From Powellomyces hirtus (lineage: Eukaryota; Chytridiomycota; Chytridiomycetes; Spizellomycetales; Powellomycetaceae): a stretch of 64,000 nucleotides of DNA. Of the stretch, positions 53,074 to 64,000 are shown in pieces (the stretch's first letter is position 1; each line of letters begins with the position of its first letter). The stretch covers positions 186,001 to 250,000 of the forward strand of contig JAHLKG010000022.1 of the NCBI GenBank assembly GCA_025526995.1. Reading direction: 5' to 3'. Below the pieces are notes generated by a model. It saw only the letters and a program-made list of their open reading frames with translations. It was not told where the DNA came from and searched no databases. A program made the position numbers and the translations under genes.

Positions 53074-54205
53074 CGGGTTTGTGGGTTTGCACGTTACTCT
53101 CTTTGCATTTCCCTCTGTATCTATTCTGTATAATTGAAAAATGTACCAAGACTGGACGGTTAACCCTCCTCCCCCGCGGTGGCTGAGCGAACGCGTGCAT
53201 CCCTTCTTCTGCAATTACTGCAACACATCCCCAACCGCCTAAACCCAACCCTGCCAGAGCAGCTTCTTCATTTTCGTTGTTGATATGTATGCAAGTGCAA
53301 CAACAATTGTGGCTGACAGTCTCATAACAACATCATCTTGCTACTTGTTACGATTTTCTTGAATTGTGTAGTTTTTTCCTGCAATTTTGTTAGAATGTTT
53401 GCATTTGACTTTTTGCAAGATTTAGAAATTTATTAAATTTACCCCTGGTTTAAACGTGACATAGGCACCGGCGGAGTTTGGCTTGTGATAGTGTACAGTA
53501 GTGTCCTTTGAATCCCATTGGGCCCATTCATTCAGCCGCTGCCGATATCGATACCGTAGTTGAGTGGGTTCTGTTGTACGAAATAGAGCCACTGGGCGCG
53601 AATGAGTGAGATGTGTGTTACATTTGGAGGCAAAGGAGTGTTTTGGATTTGGGCAAATCAGATGGACCAAAGGAGCCTTGTGTGGCGCCTTCCCAAATGA
53701 AAAACTTTGCGCGCTCTGCTGACATAATAATCCTCGGGTGAAATGTTTGATTGATTGCTCCAATGATCGCCAACCTACTGTACTTATCATAATAGCAAAG
53801 GAGTGTGAGGAGTGTGAGGAGTGTGAGGAGTGTGTGACTGTGGGCTTTGACGAAGAGGAGAGAGCAGGAAGGTGAAGCGGGGGAAAGGAGGCGTCAGTCC
53901 AGGTATTATTGTTATTACTCTTATTGTCATTATTAGAGATCGCTGACGTTCTTTTCGGGAAAAGGGAATGTTTTGAGTTGCGTCCCAAAGGTGACTGACT
54001 GACCTCCTGGAAAGTGTCAAGTGCCCTTGCCGCTTTAGGCTCAACCTTATCTTTTTTTCTTCCGCTTCCTTTTCGTGGGGCTGTCCAAAGTTGACCGCCG
54101 ATTGACAGTTCCGTTCTTCAACCAAGAGTTGTCCATTACCTCCCAAACTCCGACCGCTCATTGAAAGCGCCAAGCGACCGACTCCCCCCGCACGTCCGCC
54201 TCACA
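53074..54205. other. Intergenic region between RCHY1 and the 7-TM gene
   Basis: 1.13 kb. It contains a 9-bp tandem repeat at 53800-53836 and otherwise only unsupported short frames on both strands. It should include the promoter of the downstream 7-TM gene. Confidence 0.5.
53800..53836 (+). repeat. Minisatellite of a 9-bp unit (GGAGTGTGA), four copies
   Basis: Three exact tandem copies of GGAGTGTGA and a fourth with a TG insertion. It lies in intergenic DNA. Confidence 0.85.
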
Positions 54206-55841
54206 ATGGCCTCCGCACCGGCCCCTCCCCAGCAACTCAACGACGGCAACGAACATGTCTACGAAGTCGCATTCGGCGTTGTCGGCGTCGTCATCATGCT
54301 GTGCAACTTTGTGTACGCCGTCAAAATCCTGGTCGACCGCAAAAACCGCTACAACGCGTTCCTCCTCGTCGCCGTCGTGCTGATGGTCTTTGCCCAAATC
54401 TGCGTCCTCGTTCAGAGCATTGTCCTCGAGAACCGCAGCCGAGAGTATATGGCGTATCTGGACGAGTTGGAGGATAATGATGTGAATCGACAGGTGGATG
54501 GGTGGTATTTGAGAGACTTGATGTTGAATCTGCAGAGGTTCTTCAACGCGTGCTTTGGTGAGTGGAACCGTGAGCGGCGGGGAGAGAAACAGGGACTGAA
54601 AGCTTATTGTCCTGCGGGTTTCTCTTTCGCTTCGTGTAGCCGTTTCCACGTGTGGATACCTTCTTCTCATCCAAATGCGATTCCGTGTTCTCAAAACCAT
54701 CATGCCATACTCGAGATACTGGGTACGATTGCGCAACATGGTCAACTTTCCTTCAGTCTGTCCATCCAGAAATGCTCATCATCTCCAAATCCCTTTCTTT
54801 CACGTGTACAGGACTACGCATTCGTCGTCGCCACCCTAGCGCTCTGGGGCGTCGCCATGCTGTACTTTAACCTAATCACCTACCAAGGCAGTACCTTCCT
54901 GTCCGGGTTCATGGCGTCGGTCTGGAACGTTTACCTCCTCGGCATGGACCAAGTCCTGTGTGCCACCTTCTTGTACAAATTGTCCGATTTTCAAATCGCG
55001 CTCGGACAGACCAGTTCCGCGGACGCGAGGTCGCAAATCACGTATCGCCGAATCACCTTTCTGGCGTTGGTGCTCCTGGCGATTGTTTCGTGGGTCTGCT
55101 TTGGCATCTTTGTGTGGAGCCACATGGTTAGCGACAAGGGGATGCAGTCTATCTTGTTCAGAATTGCGAGCGGGTTCTCGTCCCTTACTTTCTCTGCCGC
55201 GCTCGTACGTTTCCTTTGCATTGTCCACGCTCCATCACGTACCGCACCTATTCACATCCTGTTCTTCACCTTCTCTTTACGCACAGGCCTTTGTCTATGC
55301 CGTCAAGCGCATGATGACCCGCACCATGAGCAGCCGTCAAGTCTCCCGCCCCAACAACAGCCGCAGCCATCAAAAACTCGATGATCCCACCGGCAGCAGC
55401 AGCACCTTCGTCATGGAAAACACTAACCGCGACAGCACCACCAACAACAAGGATTCGTTCGCCCTCAATGCCAACAAAATATACCCGCCGCAATCCAACT
55501 CCAAACCCTCCGGTTCCCCTGCGACATCCCAGTATCAACCACAACAGCAACACCAACAAATCCATTTCCAGCTGCCCAACCCATATCTACAACAACAAAA
55601 ACAACAACAACCACCTAATCCCTATGGTGTCCCTCCATCTGACACCACCAACGCATCACGGAGAAGCTATTTCGACAATGGCAGCGAACACCAGAGTTGG
55701 CGACGGGACAGCGAGCTGACCTCCACGAGTATTCCACTGCACTCGGTCCCGGCCCGACTAGTTGATCAAGACCCGCTCCAGCAGCAGTACAGAATACAAC
55801 AGCAGCGGCAGGAGAAACAGAAACAGAATTATCATTGGTGA
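54206..55841 (+). CDS. Seven-transmembrane protein with Gln/Asn-rich tail, family not recognised
   Basis: Four exons: 54206-54557, 54640-54722, 54812-55204 and 55287-55841, giving 460 aa. Seven hydrophobic segments can be seen: AFGVVGVVIMLCNFVYAV, FLLVAVVLMVFAQICVLV, ACFAVSTCGYLLLIQM (across the first splice), AFVVATLALWGVAMLYFNLI, FMASVWNVYLLGMDQVLCA, FLALVLLAIVSWVCFGIFVW and ASGFSSLTFSAALAFVYAV. The N-terminus before the first is only about 20 residues and has no signal peptide. The last 160 residues are cytosol-like, rich in Gln, Asn, Ser and Pro. This is a GPCR-like topology, but no receptor-family motif (such as DRY or NPxxY) is seen. The upstream ATG-less frame extension is ignored. A sensory or signalling role is inference only. 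Confidence 0.75.
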
Positions 55842-56038
55842 GCGAGGATTATATTTTGGGGACAAGGCTATAGGTAGCGCTAGTTGTTATGTATTTGCTA
55901 TATTTGGACGCAGCGTTGAGTATTATCATTATTATTTGTGTTTTTTTCTGTTTCTTTCCTTTGGCGTATGCCTTTTTGTACATAAAGTAAGAATACCACC
56001 ATTGTCTCAAAAGGCTTGACGATTCTCGTGTATTTGTT

Positions 56039-59000
56039 TCACCAAACGGAGCACTTGACTACTGGATTCATCCGTGCCCCCTTGCCGCACCGGAACTCCT
56101 GACTGAACAGTTCTGAATTCGACGTCATCCCCCACACGCGGTACTTTGACGGTGCATGCGGGTTCGTGAGGATTTTCCGGAGTGCTATTTGCGGTTTATC
56201 GTGCGCGCACCAAATCTGAGTATGGGATGTGTTTTGTTGTTTGCTGTTATTAAGTGGTTCCAAGACTTGGACCTGCAGTTTTTTGTTTTTTTTTTTGGTG
56301 TTTTTTTTTTCTCACGTTTACCTGAGCAGAGGCCAGAAAGAACATCTGTGTCCGGGTCAGAGTGTCGAAACCGGGTAGCAGGAAATTTCGAGCGGCACTG
56401 TTGGGTTGTGATAGGGACAGTTGCCATGCCTCGTAGGCGCGGGCAAGACCACCATTATCGGCCAGGTTCTCTCCCATCGTCAATGTCCTACCATCAGCCA
56501 AAAAACGCACACTCGATCAATGTCATCCAAAATGCGCAAAGGCACGAAACGTCCTTACCCATCAATATAATGCACGACCCCATCACTCCCCGGCACGCCC
56601 CACCTCTCATACTGGTCCTTGAAGCACTGTGCGCGGTTCTCAAACTCTACTGCCGTGGCATTACTCCACCAATCATGGAGTTTGCCGTGCGGATCAAATT
56701 TCCGCCCCGTCGAGTCAAACCCGTGGGTGAGTTCGTGGCCGACGACCATGCCGAGGGCGCCGTAGGCCATGTAGGCGGGGAAGGTTGAGTGGAAGAAGGG
56801 CGGTTGGAGGATTCCGGCGGGGAAGACAATCTCGTTTTGTGGGGGGCTGTAGTACTGGAGGGAAGAATAACCCACACGAGTCAGAACGGCTAAGGCCGGG
56901 GGAGTTGAATTTGTTGCGCTTGTGTGTTTGATGACAACGTACGGCATTCACGGTCGGCGGCGTCATATCCCACCTAGCTCGATCCACATCCCGCACCAAG
57001 TCGGCCATATTGTGCGCAACGGCCCACGCCGAGAGAGCGACCATATTGGCGAGGTAAGCGGTCAGATCGATTTTGACCGCGGCGTACTGTTGCGCCATGT
57101 GTGTTGGCTGCATCACCACATCTGCGTACCCGATCTTGGTTACGAGAGAGTCGATCTACGGGACGTTTTGAGAAGGGAATGAGGTGAGAAGGGGTGAGGT
57201 TGAGGAGTATATGATAGGTGCGGAAGAGAGCATGTACTTTTGCCATGGCGTTTTGACGGGTGGATGCGTCTAGCCATGATATTGATTGGAGACGGGTCGC
57301 GAACGATTGTTTGATTAGGTCTACAATGTCGGATGCTGCTTTTTTACTCTCCCCTGGACAGAGGCCAAGGTAAGTCTCAACTATTGTGATTCATCAGCAC
57401 TGCGGCCCCACTCACCAGCAAAAGCCTTCTCCACAAACCACCTTCCTAGTACATCTCCCAACGCCTCGTTCACAACCGCCACACACGTCTGCCACCTCGG
57501 TGGCTCCATCGCCGCCTTTTTGCCAGCCAACCGCGCCAGCGGGTCTAAAATGTGTCGATACGACACCGGCAGCTGGTTGCTGAATGTAACTACGAGTTGC
57601 CAGAGGAGGTAATCCTGCAAAACGTGCGGATCGGTGCGAGCGAGTAAGGACGAGAGGGCGGTGAAGTAGGTCGGCACTTGGACGATCAGCGTTGTGGAGG
57701 GCGTGAGCGCCGTGCGTGGGAGAGATGCGGATGAGAGCCGGGAGGTGATGTAGTCTGCCCATGGTGGGAACGGGCAGAGTTCTTGGAGAGTTACGGGTGT
57801 GTGAGGGTTGTAGAGAGCGGTCGGCTCATGAAGATCTGTGCTGAGAATGAATGCGATTGTATAATAAGCAACAGACAGAGCAAGACGTATAACCCCAAAG
57901 TAGAGACGTCAAGTCACCCAACCTTGACGGGGTGAACTCTGCCACCTCCTTTTCAAACGCCACCACCCGTTCCGCCCGCCCAGCAGCATCCGCATCCGTC
58001 CCATTCCCACCACCCGCAATCACCTCCCCCATTTTGACGAGCACATTCCGCACACTCTGTTGCAATGTAGCCACAAACTCTGTGTTCGTGTAATATTCCT
58101 TTGACGGCAAGCTGAGTCCATCGTTGCCCAATATGAGTACATTGATCGTTGGGTTTTTGTCGTCTTGCCCTACTTCCATCGCAAACAGAGATGCAACTCT
58201 GTGGTTGTGCAATGCGGCGAGTGCGGCAAAGAGCTTGGTGGGGGATGTGGTGTTGGGATCAGCGGTGGTGGAGAGTGGGAGGTGAGCGGTGAGAATGGTC
58301 AGAAGTGCGGTCAGTGGAGCGCTATCGAGTTCTTCAATGCGGGTCTCGTTCTGTAAGCAAGTGAGAAGGATTGAGAAGGATGTCAAGAGACGAGGATGCC
58401 TTGAGGGAGTAGGGATTGCTCACCATACAGCTGGCGTAGAGCCCTTGCACTTTCTCAAAGTTGTTGCGATTGCTCGTAGCGTCCTCTGGCGTCAACACTG
58501 GGTCCGCCCTGTACGGGCTCTCCAGCGCATCCTTTACGACCCGCTATACATGGAAGTATAGATGATAAGAAAATCAGCCCTACCATTCCTCTCCAAGCTC
58601 AATTCGCGCATAGCTCCGAATGGGCGCCGCTCGGGACGCGCTCTGATGTTTTCTCCGTTGTTTGGCCATACCCAGTTAGATTCAGTAAGCTTCACAAACT
58701 GCGTGTAGCTCGGCTTAGTATCCGGGATCGGGTTATTGCTCATCCACCCTCCACAGCTATACTCAAAAAAGTCCTCACACGGGTCAACCGACGTATTCAT
58801 GTTGGCCAACATGCCCGCCGCCGTCAAAACACATTCGCGGGTCGTGCAGGGCGGTTCCGACTGTCGGTGCCCTGGAAGTGATGCATCGGGCGTTATGATC
58901 GCCGAGAGAGGTGAGAGGACGAATGCGGCGCTTCCGATGATGAGGAGGGTCCCGAGGAGGATGAGGAGGAGGCGGGAGTGGCGGGAGAGAAGAGAGAAGG

Positions 59001-59139
59001 GGTGGCAATGCGGGCGGCGTGATGGTGGAGAGTGCGGGGTTTGGGTTTGGCCTGGTGAGAGGAGGGCGATAAAGTCGGTGCTGTCGTTGGGACTGTGAGG
59101 GGGTTGTCGAGAGGATAGGGGACTCAGTGGAGAGTACAT
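56039..59139 (-). CDS. M13 (neprilysin/ECE-like) zinc metallopeptidase, type II membrane protein
   Basis: Nine exons on the - strand: 59139-58672, 58543-58424, 58350-57923, 57840-57416, 57353-57238, 57155-56943, 56854-56559, 56487-56322 and 56215-56039, giving 802 aa. A single signal anchor (LLLILLGTLLIIGSAAFVL, about residues 56-74) leads to a large extracellular domain that cleaves peptides on the N-side of hydrophobic residues. Motifs: CTTRECVLTAAGMLANM, DPCEDFFEYSCGGWMSNNPI, NEIVFPAGILQPPFF, the zinc site VVGHELTHGFDSTGRKFD, the third ligand in LTMGENLADNGGL, and the C-terminal KCSVW (family CxxW). In place of the usual NAYY substrate motif it has VNAYYSPPQNE, matching the family. Its fungal substrates are unknown. 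A TATA-like box and 583 bp separate it from the divergent gene to its right. Confidence 0.93.
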
Positions 59140-59722
59140 TGGACAGGATAAAGTACGCTTCCAAGAAAAAAGGAGAGTTGGAAAACGGGTTGAAATGACA
59201 GGACGCGTTCCGCTCTGAACCCCTACGCGTCAAGCGCGGCACGCTTTGTCGGCCATCAACTTCTCGAGACAAAAAGGACCTGTCCACTACCTACTGATGA
59301 GCCCAAACAGTCGAAATACAAAACAGTCTCTCCCATTATCCACTATATAAAGTTGCACCAACAAGGAGACCTCGACTACTTGCTTCGCATCCACAAAGGG
59401 TGAGAGTCTGAAAGTGTGAGAAAGCGCAGCAGAGGTGAGACAAGACCGGAGGCTTGGTCACACAGCCACGTAGCCCTGCGCCACTTTCTCACGCCATGCC
59501 TTCCTTTTCCCGCCCAGGACTTTCTTCACACCTTCCTCAGCCCTGTCCAGCAGCATTTCGCACTTGCGAAAGCACGCCCCCCTCGGGCTGCGTATCCTAC
59601 TCTCACTGTTCATACATATATACATACATACATATACCCTCTCGTTGTTATACTACCTGCATTTCCCCACAACTACCTTCCCACGCCATTCGCCCGCCAC
59701 CGCGCGTACCCATCCCAGCACA
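59140..59722. promoter_or_regulatory. Shared upstream region of the M13 peptidase and the claudin/SUR7-like gene
   Basis: 583 bp between divergent starts. It contains the TATA-like element at 59344 and a short TACATA repeat at about 59617-59635. Confidence 0.45.
59344..59351 (+). promoter_or_regulatory. TATA-box-like element
   Basis: TATATAAA, about 370 bp before the start codon at 59723. If it is used on the + strand, the 5' leader would be about 340 nt or contain an intron. It also lies 205 bp upstream of the divergent peptidase start. Confidence 0.4.
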
Positions 59723-61819
59723 ATGCGTCTCACCGTCCAAACCGCCAAATACATTCTCGTCCCGATCATCCTTGCCATCTTCATCATGTACACGGGTCTC
59801 ATCGTGTACCAGTACATTGTGCAAACGCCCGCGATATCCATGTCCCTCGCCAACAACCCGATCCCGTTCCCCTTGTTCCAATTCTCGTTTCCGTATGGAG
59901 AGGAGGTGCGGATGGCTCAGAATCTGCAGCAGTTGTCGGCGCCCGGTGTTCCCGGTTCCATATGGACGGGGGGACCAGTATATATGCCTGGTAAGGCGGT
60001 TGTGAAGTTAATGCGAAGAGGTTGCTAGAGTCCTCTAGCTTTCCGCCTGTGGTATCTAAGGCCATCTTGTCCCTCTCTCAGATTCCAGCACAAATCAAGT
60101 GGCCCCAGTTTCCGCTTATTTTACCACTACAAATCGGAGCTTTGCCAGCGTAGGACCGGCCCGCCCACCAAGATTCAACGCAACCACTACTTACATCTTT
60201 GATCCAAAAGGCCGACGGTGGCCACCATCAGGTAAAATTCCCGAACCTCGAACAAGGGGCATCCACTGCGTCCATATCTCTTTTTTTTTCAAAATGGCTA
60301 ATCTCATTCTCTGGATGTCACAAAGTACATCTCTCACTGGGCATCTCCCCATCCCAACTCATCGGCTCCGACAGCATCCCCGTCCTCCGCCCCTTCATCA
60401 AATTCCAAGTCCGCGGGAGCCGGTTCACCCACGACCGCGATTTCGGCGCCCTCATGAACCTCGACCTCGGCCAGTTCCCACCCGACCACAACCCGTTCGC
60501 CGACCCCGTCCGCGTGTCCGTCACCAGGGATGTCAACAGCGACATACAGGACGGGCTGTGGGGCCAGTCGTCCACTTATGCCGTTAAAGCATACCAGTAC
60601 AAATACCTAAATGGATCCAACGAGTATTTTTATGAGGTCTCGAGTGTAGGGAGAATCATGTTGCCCCCGCCAAGCAACTATATCACTATCGACATTAGAT
60701 TGGCGACGCAGTACTTGACGATTTATGAGGAAACGCAACTCATCACAAAGGCACAAAGCATCGGCGCGTACGTCTCTGAGCATTGAAGTCGCCACTAGGA
60801 CACATACTTATATGAGCAATTCTGTGTAGAATCGCCTCAGCATTCCAAATTTTGTTGCTGACAGGTCTCATTTTTCTGTTCGGTAACGGAAAGTACAGTC
60901 CATATGGTACGTAGGGTAGACTTGTATCGCGCTGGTAACCTCGTCAATTAACCACCCGGACCATTCTATAGGGCTTATCCATCGCCTGCTTCCCAACACC
61001 GCCGTACCGCAGTACGCTCCGGTCGGAGACGACGAGATGTCGCGGTTCCGATACTTTGTGAACGAGTACCTCGACACCACGCCCCTCGGAGCGCCGATAT
61101 CATCTTCCAAGAAAGGACCGCTCCCGGTTTCTGCCATCTCCATCCTAGCGATGCTCTTCTCCGTGACATCGCTGGTCCTGTATCTCGTGGCGCTGTTTGG
61201 TGGAAATCGGGACATCTTTGCTCGTTCCATCAACTTCCTCGTCATTGGCAACGCATCGATTCCTGCCGAAACGCGCACCGAACTCGGACTCGGCCTGTGG
61301 GGGTTCTGCCGGATCACGCAATCGACATACGACTGCCGCCCAGTGCCCATGTCCGAGCTCTTTTCATCGTTCCAGTTCAACGCGACATTGCCGTCTACCG
61401 ACGCCTACGTTGACAAAACCAATCCCGTCGGATTCACCTTGCTTCTGGGTTCCACCATCTTTATCGCCATCGCGTTCCTTTCCCGAGGCGTGTCCTTTTG
61501 GTTGCGCTCCCTCAGCGGATCGTCGGATGTCGTCGCTCCGTCGACAGCTCTAGTCAGCACGCTCACAGGCACCGTCGCCTTCATCTCACTCGTCTTGTAC
61601 TATAAGGCTATTGGGCGCAATGTCGAGGCCTGGGGCGGAGGATGGCAGGCGCATCTGGGACCTGCGGTGGCTGTTGTCGGCGCAGCTTGTGTCATCAATG
61701 CTGCCGCGGCAGGAACCTTGTTGTGGGAACTCGCCATTCGACATAAGATGCGAGATGAGAGGGAGTGGCAACGTCCGGCGTATCTGCAATCGAACCCGGA
61801 CATGGCGAACCCGTCCTGA
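59723..61819 (+). CDS. Six-TM membrane protein with a claudin/SUR7-like C-terminal module
   Basis: Five exons: 59723-59990, 60082-60231, 60326-60767, 60830-60906 and 60972-61819, giving 594 aa. Part one: a membrane segment (ILVPIILAIFIMYTGLIVY, residues about 12-30), about 250 outside residues with several N-glycosylation sites, and a second segment (FQILLLTGLIFLFGNG). Part two (from about residue 345): four segments (ILAMLFSVTSLVLYLVAL; FTLLLGSTIFIAIAFL; LTGTVAFISLVLYYKAI; AVAVVGAACVINAAAAGTLL) with GLGLWGFCR in the first loop, the W-GLW-C pattern of claudin and SUR7/PalI families, which organise plasma-membrane domains. The reading frame across the join is continuous, but the two parts could be separate genes, with a start at 61037. 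No family is known to me with this whole layout. Confidence 0.7.
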
Positions 61820-62122
61820 GCCTCCCTGTGCTTTGCCCGCTTCTTACATCCACGCGCTGGTAGCACAGCCGCTCCACAGAATACCCTCTTTTCTAATTTC
61901 TAAATACGTAGCCCCTTGCTTCCAGATCAGGCTTGACATAGCAGACCCACAGTATAGAATCTGGTATAGAATACCCAAATACCCACTTCCACACATTTCT
62001 CTGATTTCTTAACACGCAACTTATTGGTTCCAGATCGTTGTAGCAGCGTCGAAAGACACCAATGGAACACCACGTCATCCAGGACCCTCGCTTTGATGAC
62101 CACTGCCTCTTTCAGAAAGACT
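61820..62122. other. Gap between convergent claudin/SUR7-like and BORCS8 genes
   Basis: 303 bp, with a duplicated TAGAATCTGGTATAGAATACC-type stretch near 61955-61975. It is presumed to be the two 3' UTRs. Nothing else is seen. Confidence 0.4.
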
Positions 62123-62647
62123 CTACCGATGTTTATGCAAATGTTTTCTCTCGCCTGCCACTGGACCCGGAGCGTTCTTCTTTGCAGCCTTGATCCGATC
62201 CACGTACAAGGCGGCCTGCGTGAACGACTCGCTCGCGCGCATCATTTGCCCGCGCATGATATCTTGCGCTTCGCGCACGCTGCTTTGCGCTTCGAGGGTT
62301 TGTTTTGTGAGCTGTTGGAGGTCGTGCTGCACACCACACAAATAGAGAACATCCGAGTAAATTTACTGGAAGGTTAGGAAAGAAGGCATACACATGCTCG
62401 TTACTTTTTGTTGCACGATCAATGGCACTTTTCGTACAGCATGCTCGTTGATACGGTACAGGCCCAAAGAAGACTCGTTTGCGAGTGAGACCAGAAACGT
62501 GGACACGTCCGCGCTGGCTACAAAGGAACAGAATGAATGCTGACCATGAGAAACCCGGCGGAAGACATAGCGCCTACCTTTCGTGACCTTTTCTTTTACA
62601 CTTGTGCTAGTGTCTGTGGTGGAGAAAAAAGGGTTTGCGAGTGCCAT
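62123..62647 (-). CDS. BORCS8: BORC complex subunit 8 (BORCS8/MEF2BNB-like)
   Basis: Three exons on the - strand, 62647-62578, 62517-62405 and 62326-62123, give 128 aa (human BORCS8 is 119). The family core is evident: FLVSLANESSLGLYRINEHA followed by VRKVPLIVQQK, then a long amphipathic helix (LQQLTKQTLEAQSSVREAQD) and a shorter one (FTQAALYVDRIKAA). BORC sits on lysosomes/vacuoles, recruits the small GTPase ARL8 and kinesin, and moves lysosomes; it also interacts with the Ragulator that controls TORC1. The N-terminus is Ser/Thr-rich and the tail lysine/histidine-rich. The start codon lies only 157 bp from that of the divergent SNF4 gene. Confidence 0.85.
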
Positions 62648-62804
62648 TGCAGCGTGCTTGAGAAGATGACCTCGGGTTCGGTGGTGACGGAAATATTGGA
62701 AGGTTGAAGCGTAAAACTCGGAGCGTGTCGCTTTGTACGTCACAACCCACCCCTCCAAATTCCATTCCACCAGTTTGCAGCCTTCATCAACACACAACAC
62801 AGAA
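62648..62804. promoter_or_regulatory. 157-bp divergent promoter between BORCS8 and SNF4
   Basis: The shortest gap between two starts in the window. The two promoters must share it, which suggests joint expression of two nutrient-signalling genes. No known box is recognised. Confidence 0.45.
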
Positions 62805-64000
62805 ATGGAAAACGGCGTCTCACCGCAACCACCGCCACCAGCGCAAGAATCACCAGCAGCACCAGAACTAGAAACAGCACTTTCCGGCACAGAGAGTGCA
62901 GGGGCAGCAGCCACAGCTTTGCAACGACATACATGCTATGACCTCCTACCAGTTTCTTATAAGGTCATCGTCTTTGATACTTCTTTGCCGGTCAAGAAGG
63001 CGCTGGCGGCGTTGTTGCAACATGGTATGAAAAGAATGAGGAGCCGAGCGAGACGAATGGGGATCTGGCTCGGCGGTGGTTAACTTCATTTATGTTGCGC
63101 TCTCTAGGTGTGCAAAGTGCGCCGTTGTGGGATTCAAATAGCATGCGATTTGCGGGGATGTTGACTGGTAAGCTTTCATATCTGATACTGGCAAGCTTAG
63201 GGGAACTGGAAGGGCATCAAACTTAATCTATTGGGGATCTAGTCACAGACTTTATCAACCTGATACGCCACTACTACACCAACACATCCTACGACAACGC
63301 GCTCGAAGAAATCGAGCAATTGCAAATCTCAGGATTGCGGGGTACCTCCACCAGCTTCCTCTATCTCCCACGCTCATTCGATCGTACTGATTTCATGGAT
63401 GCTTGCAGAGATACAACAAAAGATGGGTCTCCTAAGACCTCGCAATATCGCGATACATCCCATGCAGACGCTATATGAAGCGAGTAAGCTGCTGTTGAAG
63501 GACCACCTGCATCGTCTGCCATTGGTCGATAGAGTTGGCAATCAGGAAACGATTGTGTCAGTGGTCACCCAATACAAGATATTGAAGTATCTTGCCGCAA
63601 ATGTAAGCAGGTAGAACCCTCAATCGCGTGTCATAACGGAAAAAAAGCCACCGGACTTGGAGATCTAACAAAACGGAAATCATGATCTTTTGTCTACTTT
63701 TAGGCACCTGCGGTTACGAAACTGGATACCCAGCTGCGAGATCTCGGCATAGGCACATTCGAAAACCTTGCCACAGCAACGGCCTCCACCCCGCTGATCG
63801 AGGTTCTAAATCTGTTTATCGAGCGCAAGATATCTGCCGTACCTATCGTCGATGAGAAAGGTTTTGTGCTGGACGTGTATGAGAAGTATGACGTGCTGGT
63901 ATGTGATCCTTGGAAACCTATATTAAGCGAGTTGTGAATGTGCGCGTAAAGTAACCATGGGTCTTGGCATGTGTAGATGCTGGCACGGGAAGGCGCCTTC
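62805..64000 (+). CDS. SNF4: AMP-activated protein kinase gamma subunit (SNF4), 3' end outside the window
   Basis: Exons seen: 62805-63024, 63108-63167, 63243-63341, 63409-63602, 63703-63900 and 63977 to the right edge. The gamma subunit binds AMP, ADP and ATP at paired CBS domains and regulates the SNF1/AMPK kinase. Visible: the CBS1 region (CYDLLPVSYKVIVFDTSLPV, QSAPLWDSNSMRFAGMLTV), TDFINLIRHYYTN, IEQLQISGLR, CBS2 (NIAIHPMQTLYEASKLLL, HRLPLVDRVGNQETIVSV, TQYKILKYLAAN) and CBS3 (TPLIEVLNLFIERKISAV, IVDEKGFVLDVYEKYDVL). CBS4 is cut off. The N-terminal 40 residues are a Pro/Ala/Glu-rich, variable extension. This is the activating subunit of the energy-sensing kinase that opposes TORC1. Confidence 0.93.

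Overview
The window reads as nuclear DNA of an early-diverging, probably zoosporic fungus (Chytridiomycota-like; genus not assignable from sequence alone). Genes carry many short introns (mostly 55-100 bp, GT-AG), both strands are densely used, and a complete translation elongation factor eEF3 (1053 aa) marks it as fungal. Alongside it are genes better known from animals and usually missing from yeasts and moulds: a 4E-BP with intact eIF4E-binding and TOS motifs, a CABLES-type cyclin-like protein, a BORC subunit 8, an M13 neprilysin-like peptidase, a CHY/RING ubiquitin ligase (RCHY1/Pirh2) and a KAR5/GEX1/Brambleberry nuclear-fusion protein. I assembled the spliced models by hand. Every complete spliced coding sequence adds up to a multiple of three, and AIP1, 4E-BP, gamma-COP and Ku70 come out at their families' usual lengths.

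Layout. 0-11.4 kb: a mitochondrial PPR protein, Ku70, farnesyl diphosphate synthase (with a mitochondrial presequence and an internal second start), calcipressin, and a GH47 alpha-1,2-mannosidase with one GC-AG intron. 11.8-14.5 kb: a stretch of broken reading frames from one or more secreted-type genes (Thr/Val-rich segment, Cys motif, lectin-like end), annotated as a pseudogene. 14.6-24 kb: rRNA methyltransferase BMT6, a second PPR protein, the SWR1 subunit VPS72/Swc2 and the CABLES homologue, followed by a short interstitial telomere-type repeat. 24.2-35 kb: gamma-COP, an eIF4E2/4EHP-like cap-binding protein, a third PPR protein, a small F-box-like protein and a CCDC90/MCUR1 inner-membrane protein. 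35.4-44.4 kb: AIP1/WDR1, thymidylate synthase (with a decayed duplicate of its own tail), 4E-BP and the KAR5-like gene. 45.2-53 kb: the ribosomal-protein chaperone ACL4, eEF3 and RCHY1. 54-64 kb: an orphan 7-TM protein, the M13 peptidase, a six-TM protein ending in a claudin/SUR7-like module, BORCS8, and the AMPK gamma subunit SNF4, which runs off the right edge.

Themes. Translation control recurs (4E-BP, eIF4E2, eEF3, ACL4, BMT6, plus AMPK gamma and BORC upstream of TOR signalling). Mitochondrial gene expression also recurs (three PPR proteins and an MCUR1-type protein). Nine neighbouring gene pairs are divergent and share short upstream regions (157-855 bp between start codons). I saw no tRNA, rRNA, CRISPR array, intact transposon or prokaryotic feature.
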